This document shows positions 19,617 through 29,920 of a stretch of DNA of 29,920 nucleotides, in pieces. The position numbers and the translations under genes are program-made. The stretch spans positions 1-29,920 of the forward strand of contig RMBW01000200.1 in the NCBI GenBank assembly GCA_004009845.1, in the 5' to 3' direction. Positions within the stretch are counted from its first letter, which is position 1, and every line of letters starts with the position of its first letter. The stretch is from Davidsoniella eucalypti (lineage: Eukaryota; Ascomycota; Sordariomycetes; Microascales; Ceratocystidaceae). The notes below the pieces were generated by a model that did not search any database, had not been told where the DNA came from, and saw only the letters and a program-made list of their open reading frames with translations.

Positions 19617-22175
19617 TTAGGCGGCGGCCTTGATCAGGTCAGCACCCTTCTCGGCAACAGCGTAGACAGTGGTCTGGATGTTACCGAGAGGCTCGATAGG
19701 GAAGATGGAGGCATCGATGACGCGCAGGTTCTTGGTGCCGTAGACCTTGAGGTTGCTGTCGACGACGCCACCCTTCGCCTTGGGCAACATGGCGCAAGAA
19801 CCGGAGACGTGGAAGACGGAGATCTGGGCCTGGCGGACAATCTCCTTGGCGTTCTCGACGGAGTCACCGAAGAGAGCGGGGGTACGCTTGCCATCGACCT
19901 TGAAGATGTCCTTGAGGGGGGAAGTGGCAGCCAGCTTCTCAACGAACTGCACACCACGGGCCAGAATCTCGAGATCGGCGTTGTTGGAGTTGTAGCGGGG
20001 ATCCCAGACGGGCTTGTCGTCGATGTTGGGCGAGACAATGTGGACGGTACCGCGAGAGAAGGGGTGGTTCAGGATGGTCATGAAGGTAATGCAGGTCTCG
20101 GGGCGAGTGGGGGTGATGATCTCAGCCATGCTGATGGGCTTGGGGTTGACGTTGGTCTGGCCGGGGAAGGCAAGCATCTGGAAAGCAGGCTCGGACTCGT
20201 TCTCAATGATCTTGCGGATCTCGGAGTGGGTAGGGTCCGACTCGACCAGGTGGGTGTTGAGCAGCTCCTTACGGGCAGCGCCGGACAGGACACCAGACGC
20301 ATCCGACAGGGGGGTGTAGGCGCAAGAGATGATGCTCTGGCCTAGAGGACCCTTGCCACCGTCCTGGAACATGGCAATGACGGCGCCGAGAACGGCGGGG
20401 TCACGGAGGATATCGGAGGAGACGACGCCCTCGTTGACCTCCATGTTCTGGCAGACGATGGGGTGATCCTGAACGTGCTCACCGACGTTGGCGTTGTCGA
20501 TAACAACGGGGATGTTGTGCTTCTTCAGCAGCTCCTTGCCACCAATACCAGACAGCTCCAGAATCTGGGGAGACTGCAGAGTACCGGCAGACAGAACGAC
20601 CTCCTTGGAGGCGTTGTACTCGGTGATCTTGCCGGAGGCATCACGGGCCAGGACACCGGTGGCAACGGCATCGGCACCGTCAGCCTTGGACAGGACGATC
20701 TTGGTGACGATGTTCTCAGTCAGGATGGTCAGGTTCTTGCGGGCACGAACCTCGGGGGTCAGGTAGCCAGTGGCGGCGAATGAACGGAGACGGGTGGCGG
20801 GGTCAATGGTAGCAGGCTGCTGGAAAGCACCCATAGTCACACCGGTACGGGGATCGGCCTTGCACTCCAGGCCGTGGCTGGCAAAGGTGTCGAACCAGGC
20901 GGAGTTGCTGGCGCTGTAGGCCTCAGAGTAGGCAAGCTTGATGGGGCCAGTCTCGGTCTTGGACAGCTCGCCGTCGTAGTGGCCAGACATGCGGGAGATC
21001 TCGGCGGCAGCGGGCTCGGGGTCGGAGGTGTCACCGAACTTGCGGAAGTAGGGCTCGACCTTGTCGAACGACCAGCCCTCGTTGCCGAGGTTGTTCCAGC
21101 TGTCAAGAAGAGTCTTGGAGGGGTAGACAGCCATGGCAAAGTTGATACCAGAAGAACCACCCAGCATCTTACCACGGGCCTGGTTGATGATGCGGCCGTT
21201 CAGAGATTCCTGTAGATTACATTGTTAGTGGTGCTTCAAGAGATCGGTAGATAGGTTCTAGTGTATAGGTGCAACCAGGTAGTGCGGTGATGTAAGATTG
21301 TAACGAGTTGCTCCAAGTTTGATATCTGCAGGGATAGAGGCTCTACTAAAAGTAGAGCGAACAAGGAGACAGCTAGAAACAGGGCCGAGGAAAAGAGACT
21401 AGGGAAAACATGGGCCAGGGATGTTCGGGGAGTAGCGCTAAAGACGCTACGCAAGCAGAGAAGCTACCAAGAATTTGAGAGAATAGACTAATCCAGCGAA
21501 CCAAAGGGCTTCCGGATTAGTCTACTCTTGATGAAAACCCGTGCTCATTTAACGAGCTCCTTTTCCTCCACGAGTTTGTACACTAGACATGAACAGGATG
21601 AAGAATAATTCTGAGAAGTAGAGCACTGGCAAAGCGAAGGGGGTTGAAAGCACATGGGGCAGGGTTGATGAGAAGCATAGCTTGGCTTAGCCCGGCCACC
21701 AGCAACTTGACAAGCCAGATCAGCAGGCAGCCAGATTGGCAGATGTTTGGTGTTGGCTCACAGACTGCTGCAAGCATGGCCAAAAAGGCCCAAGCAAGAA
21801 AAGCAGAGACGGAGGGTGGGGAGGGGTTCAAAGGGCCAATGCATAACGAGAATGGGGGAAGTGGCAAGAGCCAAGCTTCGAACAAGCTCAAGCCAGGCCT
21901 GCGGGGCAAAGGCAAAGATTGGACACACAAAGAACTAGAGGGTATATCAGAGGGTATATGCTTACCTGAGGAGTAGATGCGAAGTTCCAGTCGTACTGAT
22001 CGTTACCGTACAGACCGGCACACAGACCGGTAGTCAGGACAAGAGGGTCCTGGGTCTTGTCACCGCCAGCCTCGATGAGAAGAACCTTCTTGGAGGCATC
22101 CTCAGACAGACGAGCGGCAACAACGACACCAGCGGTACCACCACCGGCAACAATGTAATCGTAGGTAGTAGACAT
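19617..22175 (-). CDS. GMC-family FAD-dependent oxidoreductase
   Basis: Exons 22175-21966 and 21209-19617 give 600 aa, normal for the glucose-methanol-choline family. The N-terminus MSTTYDYIVAGGGTAGVVVA is the FAD-binding GxGxxG fold and shows no signal peptide, so the enzyme is probably intracellular. VLLIEAGG follows. Family signature 1, GKMLGGSSGINFAM, lies just after the intron (about 84-97), and signature 2 is GTLQSPQILELSGIG. The catalytic pair is His537 in HVSGSCAM and Asn580 in GNIQTTVY; many relatives have His there. It oxidises an alcohol group, but the substrate (choline, aryl alcohol, sugar or other) cannot be told. Codons are strongly C/G-ended, unlike every neighbour, implying high expression. 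The phase-0 intron, 756 nt with GTAAGC and CTACAG ends, is exceptionally long. Confidence 0.92.
21340..21358. repeat. Hairpin in the GMC intron (1)
   Basis: GCTCTACT-AAA-AGTAGAGC, a perfect 8-bp stem with a three-base loop, inside the 756-nt intron. Confidence 0.7.
21432..21450. repeat. Hairpin in the GMC intron (2)
   Basis: GTAGCG-ctaaaga-CGCTAC, a perfect 6-bp stem with a seven-base loop, about 75 nt from the previous hairpin. Confidence 0.65.
21484..21524. repeat. Long stem-loop in the GMC intron (3)
   Basis: TAGACTAATCC (21484-21494) and GGATTAGTCTA (21514-21524) form a perfect 11-bp stem. A 19-nt loop has a possible inner AGC/GCT pairing, and the outer GA/TC pair extends the stem past a mismatch. 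Confidence 0.8.
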
Positions 22176-24306
22176 TTTGATAGAAGGATAAGGTATGAAG
22201 AGTGAAGAGTGAAGACGAAAGAAGAAGAGAACGGTGGAGAGATGGGTATCCAAGAGATGATATATATAGACAATCAAGAAGCACAAAGAAAGCAGCAGTT
22301 GGAAGCCGGTTCCGTTGGGTGAAGTGAAGAGTAGAAGATGGTTGAAGATGAAGGTGAGGGTGAAGAGGAAAGGGAAGATGTCGTGGGAAATAGACAGGGC
22401 TTCTCGGCCATGATAAAGAAATCCAGGACGGCCACAACGGCAGGGGGAGTCCAAGAGAGAGTGTGTGAAAATGGGTGCTATAGGTGGTGTATCGAGAGGA
22501 GAGAGTATGTGCGTGTACAGAGATGGTGTGTAGTCGGAGAGAAAAAAATAAAAATTAAACGATGTAGAATAAAATTAATAAAATAGAAGAAAAAAGAAAT
22601 AAGAATATATGTAATCGACAACCTACATACGTACGGCTATCTTACTCTGCAGGAAGCGGACGGTAAGCTAAGCTATGTTAAGAAGTGGTTCTACCATAAG
22701 CAAGATAAAATAGGACAATAAACCGAGTAAACTGTGTACTAGGAAGACAACGGAAGAAAACAAACTCAGGAGGCTGTCACATCCAGTCCAGTCCAGTGGC
22801 TAGCCAGTACAAGCCCGCTTTGATTTCCCGTGGCTAGTCCCGTTGAGAATTCCCGTTGGGCAGAAGGGAAATAGATAACTAGCGACGATACATCTACATC
22901 TGTAGTGGACACCCCCCCCTCTCCCGAAGAGGCCAGACTACATAAGTAAGTATATACCAAAGACAATGGCGAGCTAGACATGGAAAAGAAAGATCAAGGG
23001 AATGGAGGTGCGAATGCTTCTACTGCTATGTGCTAATGGCGTCACCAGAGGTTGAGCTACCAACAAGTAGGGTAAACCCTCGAGACTTGCCCCGCCCAGC
23101 CTAGACAGACCGCCCCGAGAAGCATGAACTGAACGACGGCGTAGTGTGTGCGCTGTTGGCGATCTCTCACGGTGTGTTTGGGGCCACGATACATGATAGA
23201 TACTGCAGCAGTGGCTATAGTGTGAACAGTAGTAGTTGAAGGGGGTCTGATGCTTCAAGACCTGGACTGTTGCATTGTACCGCCGCCTGATAACCATGAT
23301 GGTGGTGATGATTGCTGATGATAATGATACGACACAGCCGAGAGATTTCGCCCTCTTTGTTTTTATGGCTAGATCAAGGCACAGTGCTGGGGGAGAACTG
23401 CTCTATTGTTTCTTTTCAGTAGCTGTGCCGTTGTTCTTTGTAACAAACCCAAGTAGGCTGACTGTTCGCCGTCGTTATATTCTGCTAATAACACACTGGT
23501 GGCTAGTGAAGTATATGCACATAGACAGTAGGGTAGGGGCCCTTGGCCAGCTTTGCTACGTTGTTATCACAGGCTATCCAGGCCAGTACAGAAAGCCGTG
23601 CAGAATCCCGTATAAATCAACCCACATATTCCAGGGTAGGTAAGGGTAAGGCGGGGTCTCACCTATGGAGGGATAGAGCTAAAACATCGCTAGTGGGGGC
23701 AGAGGCCTAGTAACAGATATTCTTTTTTTATGTACATATGTCTTTACTATTGGTTTTTTTTTCTTTTTTTAGCGACCGGGCCTGTTGGCTCTGTTTATCA
23801 GCATAATAAAATGATGGCTCGGAAACCAAAGAAACACCACAAGAGAATGAATATTGCAGCGTGCTGTACTTACATGCATAATTATATACTTTTATATCCA
23901 AAACCCGACACCCTAGAACAAGGAAGAAGCACAAACCAAGGCACTGGGGATGCACAAAAACGAGACAACTATAGACGCAATATCAGCAAGAAGAAGAAGA
24001 AAAAAAAGACCTCACAGGGACAGCAGCAGGTCAGAGCTTCAGAGCTAGTCTCAGGGGGATTTCTGGATTCTTAACGATACATCAGAGGGAAGATCTATCA
24101 TCGGCATACAACCCAAGGTGTTGTCGGGACCAAGATGGGCTTTTATTCGTTTTCCCTCTCTACAGAAAATAGGTACATGTGTACATATACCATGCTTTGT
24201 ATTCATGATATCCGAGCTCAGGCCACCTATTCTGTGGTTTATGAAGAGGTTAGTTGTAGACGAATTTCGGCCATAGTAGAGCAAGCCAAGCCTTGATATA
24301 ACCCAC
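22176..24306. other. Gene-poor region upstream of the GMC gene
   Basis: The first few hundred bases (22176-22460) are purine-rich on the plus strand, hence pyrimidine-rich in the GMC leader, typical of highly expressed fungal promoters. Beyond that there is no ORF with coding character on either strand and no recognised repeat or RNA gene. Confidence 0.45.
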
Positions 24307-24521
24307 TGTTACGCACAACGCGTGACTTTGTAGGGGCCCAGGCAGTCTTCGATTGCCAGCAGAGTTGTAGCCCCTCCGATCGTTTTCTGATCAGGATGCT
24401 ACGACACAGACCCTACGCTAAAAACGCAGCCCGTGCTACTGTAGCTCTGGCGAACGAACTCTCGAGAGCCATTGCAAGCAGACGGTGCATTCGTAGCGGT
24501 GGTCGAGAGGTTATATTACAG
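24307..24521 (+). repeat. Possible solo LTR
   Basis: A GC-richer block of about 215 bp starts TGTTACGCACAACGCG and ends ATTACA, the TG...CA pattern of fungal LTRs. The start resembles the TGTTACG ends of Gypsy-type elements. It contains stem-loops (GGCA-gtcttcgat-TGCC; CTCTCGAGAG). No target-site duplication was found and no internal region is present, so the call is weak. Confidence 0.25.
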
Positions 24522-27500
24522 TAGGTATATTTATATATATACATATTATCTGTTCATACAGCATCTAGACAGTCGGTCCAGATCGTGGCCGTGTTAAGAG
24601 CCCAGAAACGCCCCTTTGCAATCTACAAACAGGGGCTCGCCGTGATGAAGTCCATCATTGACGGAAAGAGGGGGCCATCCCGATATCACAACCAACCACT
24701 GTGGGTGGGCAGTGTCCATGCCTTTTCTAGCCCACCGGACTGGCACTTGGTCTGGGGCAGAGGAGCAGGCGATATATAGGTTAGACAATGCTTATCTAGG
24801 GCAAACAGTATCGTGCTTGTTCAAACGATACAAAAAAAGTTGGCTTTAATATCAGAGTACGTTGTGTTTCTCCTTATATGAATGCTACCTTGATGAAAAA
24901 AGTAGCCCAAATAAGCTGTAACCCTTACACTGTGACAAGTTAATAGAACCATCACATTGGCCTACACGATATCTTGTTTTAGTTTTCCTGCCACTCATAT
25001 CACCAAATATTGCAACTTTCTTAGTATTTACTGATCCATATTGAACATGGTCTTGTCGTGTGTTGTAGGCCTGCAATTCGACATGTTCAAGGATTAGGGT
25101 TTGTGATGATGATACATTATATTATGCCTGCTATTATTATAATCACATTTCAGTACCGCTAGAACAATTTCAACACGATGAGGTTAGTAGTCATCACACC
25201 GCCCTATCAGGGCAAGCTAGAAGAAGAAAAAAAACAGGCACATTGGTTTAAATACGCTGCTCTTAGGGGAACAAAGAATCCAAGTCTGCTTGAAACTACT
25301 GCTACTGTGATGAGCTGGAGAGACATGTCTATCACGGCAACGATATTCCGCCTTCCAACGTCGCCCGTCATTCGGCGGCCAGCCTGGCTTGCCCTGACTT
25401 GCCCCTACTTTTCTAGCATGTGTCTGTATGGTATAGAAGAGAGAGGTGGCTTATTCCAGGCCACGTCTTGTAGAAATAATAATAACTGAAAGACCAAATC
25501 AATTCTGTTAGCTACCCTGTTTTCCCTTTTGATGACCGCAGTATCAGGACGCTGTCTTCAGTCGCGAAGCCGTAACCGAGCCTATCACGAGTACTAGTAG
25601 CTTCTGTTAGGCCATCTACACATGTACAGATATGCAGATTTGTAAAAATGGGTAGGGTCTGGGAATTCCAAAAGGATAAAGAAGAACAGTGTATAGAAGG
25701 CCCGGAAAACACAGTGCAGGAAGAAGTAGTTGGCAGCACATAAGTACATCTGTACATAATATAGGATTTCGGAACAATAGCCCGACTAACATGATTTTGG
25801 CCCAAACCCTGCCTTGGGAAGACTGGAAGGAGAAGTAAACACCAATGTATTGTGTAATTATATAGAAAGGCCAAGGCCAGCAGTATCTTTGCTGTTGTCT
25901 GTAGTAATAGTCATTATTGTTCCTCCCTTTCCCGAACTTACCAACATGACGGTATTGTTGAGTTCCTTTTTTTTTTCTTTTCTTTTTTTTTCTTTTTTTT
26001 CTTTTTTTTCTTTTTCCACATGCAGCAGCAGTAATGGAAAAAAACACAGGATAATGGGCAAACCCAGGAATTCAAGATACACTAGAGATAGATAACCCCG
26101 CCACGTCTGACTGACCATACTGTAGCTCAACCAGGATAAATATCGTCCTGTTAATGCATACTACCATGTATAGTCTCAACAGCAAGTTAGCCTATATAGC
26201 TGTAGGTAAATATATCGTCTATAAACTATCGAAGCTAGCGGCATTAGACTGTTTGAATTGGCGATTGTAGAATGAAACATCGAGTTATAGAGAGGTCCAC
26301 TGGAGCACTAGCAACTAAGCCTCCGTTGTGGCCACTGCTGTATTGTCCGAGGTTGCGTCGTGAAACTCTCCAGTTCTCTAGCCTTACCTAGAGCCAAACT
26401 GATTAATCACTACAAACAAGAGATGGGTCTTGGATTTTGCTAGTAGGGCTAACTATCACGGAGCCGGATATCGATACTACGGTAAGCTATGGGTACGTAT
26501 AAGGCGGTATATGATATGTACTCCATCCATCTGACACAATCTACATACCACTACCAACTCACTATACAAGATATGGCGGCGATATGCAGTCCCAACCACA
26601 GCTTGGTCCATTGTAAGCCCTGGAGCAATATGAACACAATACCAGCGGCTACAAAATCTTGACGTCAAACGGCATACAAGCCACCAACATATAATATGAC
26701 GGTAAGCCAATGCTAAGTTGCTATGATGCAATGCAGATGCAATGGCTAGCCAATAAAACGCGCCATAGTTTATTAAATATCTGTATTCACATACCAAGCA
26801 CCGACCTGAATACTGATATCAAATTGCCCTTCGATTCTACATGATGGTGTTGGTTATCTTTACAAAACGCTAGGCTCTCTAATACACCAGGAAAGAAAAG
26901 ACTTGAACTGGATGTTCATGAAAGGTCACAAATGTCCGAGCTTTTTTTGCTTGTTGTAATTCTCACAGATGCTTTATGCATCTAGTTGTATTCTTGCTTT
27001 TATGAGGGGTCCCCATTCTTCCCTTGGCTAACCCGCTGTATTTTTTAGCATCGATGTGCTCATATAAAGTAACCTTCCGATTATGGCATCAAGAATAGAG
27101 GGAACAACGACAATATCAACAAACGAGTCGGCGGGAATGCAGATTACAATGTATGTTTGGGAATTGGCTGTGGAACATACCTTTTTTCCCCTGTCTATCT
27201 TTAATATGTATTGTGTATAGTTTTTCTATTCTCATTATAGAAGATATATTTGCGTATGTGGCTAAGTCAAGATTTAGTCTTCGGAGGTACACAAGTATTC
27301 AATGTGTACCAGTAACACTCGGTAGTTGAAATCTTGGTTCTATTATAGACGTAACTATAACAAGATTTTATTTTCTATCCCGAGCTATCAAGATAGTCAG
27401 ATACCCAGTCTTTATATTCTACGATGAAAGCGGGATATAATTTTCGTGGCAAGTATCTTCCCCTTCCTCGAAAAAGACAATAAGCGCTTAAATCACTGCA

Positions 27501-27796
27501 ACTATCATGATCATGAGCCAATGGCAGTAGCTAATATACTAACCGCCGGAGGCCATGAATACTAATATAAGCGATATGAACACGTACATAAGCGCTTTGA
27601 TTTGCACTTCATATGATATATAGCTGCATAGTTACATATATATGTACAGTCTATCCTCTTTTGCCATACTTACAAACCTCACTTCATAACATATTCAAGA
27701 CTACAGCACCTAGCCACTGATATTTCGTCACCCTATACATTTGCTTCTCTATTCTCTTATTCCAGTATCTTATTTCCCTCAACTTTATTTTTCAAT
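24522..27796. other. Gene-poor region, 3.3 kb
   Basis: AT-rich, with only short ORFs lacking coding character. The polypyrimidine tract at 25965-26016 is listed separately. The last 200 nt (27600-27796) should be the promoter and leader of the small gene at 27797; a C- and A-rich, T-rich leader leads to its ATG. Confidence 0.45.
25965..26016 (+). repeat. T-rich (T8C-like) low-complexity tract
   Basis: An irregular array of T runs of 4 to 10 separated by single C. Simple-sequence expansion; a conspicuous site of likely length error in any assembly. Confidence 0.8.
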
Positions 27797-28167
27797 ATGG
27801 AACACAGAGACGATATCGATACCCTACGTTCTGTAGTTCCATACTTTGCCAATGTCATATCCAGAAGTAGTTCACAGACTTCCCAAGACCCCGTGGGCCA
27901 TATGATAGCACGGTGTTATAACGAGCTTATCGATCTAGATGCCATATTTCAAGATAATCACTACGTCAGTGTGTCCTCGAAAACGACACAGCAAGTTGCC
28001 AATATACTTGATAGCCTAGAGTTTGACCCTGGTATGTTAGATACACTCAATTTTCATACAATATTATAAGTGAAGACGATTTCTAACACTCACGGTTACT
28101 AGAACAAGTCTCATGGAAAAGGGCAGATAGTCCTAAGATATCAAAAACTATCTATTCTAAGCCATGA
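27797..28167 (+). CDS. Small hypothetical protein, two exons
   Basis: Exons 27797-28031 and 28103-28167 give 99 aa. The donor G|GTATGT, a CTAAC branch site and the acceptor TTACTAG form a clean 71-nt intron; splicing keeps the frame open to a TGA at 28165-28167. The product begins MEHRDDIDTLRSVVPYFANV and contains GHMIARCYNELIDLDAIFQD and TTQQVANILDSLEFDPEQVS, then a basic tail. It is helical and soluble, with no signal peptide, membrane segment or recognised domain. A promoter-like leader precedes it. It may be a lineage-specific gene or the surviving 5' end of a longer one, as gene-poor DNA lies on its left and a short gap on its right. Confidence 0.5.
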
Positions 28168-28506
28168 CTTTTTCTCGAGGAGCCATCCTCCGACTTCACT
28201 TAGTCTGACTAGCCGTTCAGAGGCCGACGATCTTTTCAACCAAAATCTCACTGTACATACTGCCTATATCATATCCCTGAATATTTTTTGCCGAGGTTCA
28301 CTGCTGTAAATGTCAAAGTAGCACAGAACCGGCAAAGGCGTAGTAGTGCGCCACCAATCAAAACACGAGTATTTTTCAGCATGCGATATTTCGAACGGTT
28401 GCTATATTTTAGTTGGCAAGTTTACAGTTAGCCAACGTCATCGTGGCATAGCAATATCTTCAGAGCAGATATCCTACTAAAATGCGAATATTTGGATGCA
28501 TTCTGT
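28168..28506. other. Convergent intergenic region
   Basis: Between the small gene (plus) and the 3' end of OMA1 (minus). Presumably the two 3' UTRs; nothing else seen. Confidence 0.5.
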
Positions 28507-29771
28507 CTACAGCTGTACAACAATTCCACGGCTCATCGCGTCCATAAACATGTTTGCAAATGCCGTAATCTGGCCTTTGCAGTCGCTTTGTTCTCTTTTC
28601 TCCAGCGCCTTCGGAAGCCATTCCGTCAATTTCTTGATTCTATTTTCATTCTATAACCGTGTTAGCCGTTCATATTCATATGTTATAGAGCACAGAATGT
28701 ATGGTTTTTACCGATGGATGAGTACTCGCCCACTCTGGTGGCTCGTCTTGGTGGCTTCTGCGTGCTGCATACTCCATTCTCTTCCAGAACTCAAACAGCT
28801 TCTCGCGGGTCATAGCATGCTTCTGCCATTATCATAAGACCGATGTAATCAGCTTCACTTTCCTGTACCCTGCTCATAGGCATTTGGAATACAACATCTA
28901 ATGCTCCAGGTAAGAACCAAGCTGCCGCAAAAAACAATGGTGGGACAACATATGAAAGTGCGAGAAACGATATAGCAGCATATTGCTACCAATGGCCGAA
29001 GACTGCCGTTCACCAAAGTGCTGAGCAATGTTGTGTGCGATCTCATGACCAAGAACTGCCGCCAAGCCATCTTCGCTGCGGGTGGCACGGAAGATGCCGT
29101 CGTAGACGAACACTTTTCCTCCTGGCAAAACAAACGCGTTCATAGTGTCTAGAATTGTCGTTAGGGCAGGTATATTTCTCTTGTACTAAATTGTACTTAC
29201 TTGGATCGTGAATAACCCGAACCTCCCAGTCATTGTCTGGAAGTCCGCTAACAGGAATGAGTCTTTGCATGACCCTCTTCACCAACTTTGTTCGTGGGTC
29301 CCAGTCCGGGAGAAATGTTCCACCTTGGCTTTCCACCTCATATATAATTCTCTTGACTTGCTCGTCCACAATCTTACCGCCTCCATCGCCATAGCAGTTG
29401 AAGCGCCGGCGTCCCGACACCGGCACTGTTTGCGTATTTATTGTATAAAAGATAACTGCGGCTCCCGAGCAACAAAGGACGAATGTCCATGTCACGGGAG
29501 ATGTCGCAGTAGACTTGGCGCGTTCATATGTAAATAATGGTTTAGCATTGGCCAGTTGATAGCGCCTGAGCATTTCTGCACGTTGGCTTGCTGAGATCTT
29601 GATCTCTTCTGGTGGGTCATCTGGACGTTGATTTGGATTCATTGGCGGTATGCCAGGACGACGATAATACCTACAAAGCCGTGAGGTAGGGCTAATTGGA
29701 ACTGGCCGAGCATTACCGGTTAGACTGTTTCCAAGTCGTGCTCTTGGGAGTGCGAGACGTGCGAGCATCAT
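28507..29771 (-). pseudogene. OMA1: Mitochondrial metallopeptidase OMA1, interrupted by two frameshifts
   Basis: M48-family zinc protease of the inner mitochondrial membrane, acting in stress-activated quality control. Exons 29771-29201, 29148-28712 and 28650-28507; introns of 52 and 61 nt have good splice sites. The product starts with an Arg-rich presequence-like end. A membrane segment WTFVLCCSGAAVIFYTI is followed by VPVSGRRRFNCY, FLPDWDPRTKLVKRVMQRLI, NAFVLPGGKVFVYDG and the zinc motif HEIAH (225-229). After SAIGSNMLL the frame shifts at about 28973-28978 (one base lost); the original frame stops at 28898. The shifted frame carries the third-ligand region RVQESEADYIGLM. It shifts back at 28790-28796 (GTTTGAG, one T gained) to FWKRMEYAARRS, EWASTHPS and, past the last intron, NENRIKKLTEWLP. 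With both shifts removed the length is about 383 aa. Confidence 0.85.
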
Positions 29772-29920
29772 GTGAGAGAAGGTAGTGACATAAAGCTTGG
29801 ATGATTTGTTGCATTCTTTTGCAAACCGAAGGTAACTTATTATGAGATAAGTTCTTTAGGCAACAATATAAATGGGTGGGAGAGAGAAAGTAGAAACAAC
29901 ACTATCATATGGTAGTTAAG
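29772..29920. other. OMA1 upstream region
   Basis: Presumed promoter and leader of OMA1. No other feature is seen before the window edge. Confidence 0.4.

Noticed and set aside
19593..20345. 250-aa open frame on the plus strand
   Set aside because: Exactly antisense to the GMC exon 2; a product of its C/G-ended codons, rich in G, D, V and L with no domain.
24585..24779. Overlapping 64-aa ORFs on both strands
   Set aside because: Short, no domain, no leader or splice signals, and similar open length on both strands.
28855..29133. 92-aa ORF on the minus strand
   Set aside because: Alternate frame of OMA1 exon 2; only the frames carrying HEIAH and QESEADYIG match the family.
1..29920. tRNA genes, CRISPR arrays and telomere repeat arrays
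   Set aside because: No A-box/B-box pair with a cloverleaf, no regular spaced repeats, and only isolated single copies of TTAGGG-like hexamers were seen.
1..29920. Secondary-metabolite or defence gene cluster around the GMC gene
   Set aside because: Neighbours are housekeeping genes or gene deserts; no synthase, P450, transporter or NLR-type gene is present.

Overview
The window reads as nuclear DNA of a filamentous ascomycete. The evidence is short GT-AG introns with CTAAC-type branch sites, fungal protein families (Clr5 domain, Alba-like UCP030333 type, VTC1, OMA1, GMC oxidoreductase), AT-rich intergenic DNA and decayed repeats with C-to-T/G-to-A changes typical of repeat-induced point mutation (RIP). 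Protein style suggests Sordariomycetes, perhaps Hypocreales; this is inference only. All yeast names and rRNA positions given below were recalled from memory and not searched.

Layout, left to right. (1) 1-697, minus: a frameshift-riddled coiled-coil gene that may be the N-terminal part of an Nse2/Mms21-like protein and runs off the left edge. (2) 1209-2566, minus: an intact five-exon formamidopyrimidine-DNA glycosylase (base-excision repair). (3) 2998-3482, plus: an unrecognised broken gene. (4) 3.5-5.2 kb: AT-rich DNA without genes. (5) 5.2-6.95 kb, plus: the highlight, a spliced non-protein-coding host gene whose introns each carry one box C/D snoRNA. Guide sequences and gene order match the yeast snR78-snR77-snR76-snR75-snR74-snR73 polycistron. 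(6) 7306-8606, minus: a Clr5-domain protein. (7) 8.6-11.5 kb: gene-poor DNA with TIR-like repeats and a relic of a LINE-type reverse transcriptase. (8) 11584-12249, plus: an Alba-like nucleic-acid-binding protein, convergent with (9) VTC1 (12683-13225, minus), a vacuolar polyphosphate/transporter-chaperone subunit. (10) 15894-16866, plus: a four-exon Tctex1-type dynein light chain. (11) 17.5-17.8 kb: a RIP-like 5S rRNA relic abutting a GC-rich, retroelement-like block. (12) 19617-22175, minus: a GMC oxidoreductase with strongly biased codons and an unusually long, hairpin-rich 756-nt intron. (13) 22.2-27.8 kb: gene-poor, with a possible solo LTR and a pyrimidine tract. (14) 27797-28167, plus: a small two-exon gene of unknown function. 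(15) 28507-29771, minus: the mitochondrial metallopeptidase OMA1, interrupted by two frameshifts of opposite sign.

The genes do not form a pathway or a secondary-metabolite cluster; this is mostly housekeeping DNA broken up by repeat-derived, gene-poor stretches. The most notable system is the snoRNA host locus. Yeast makes these RNAs from one intronless precursor; here the same order of guides is laid out one per intron. Three loci (1-697, 2998-3482, 28507-29771) carry single-base shifts, many of them in short homopolymers, so both recent decay and assembly error must be considered.
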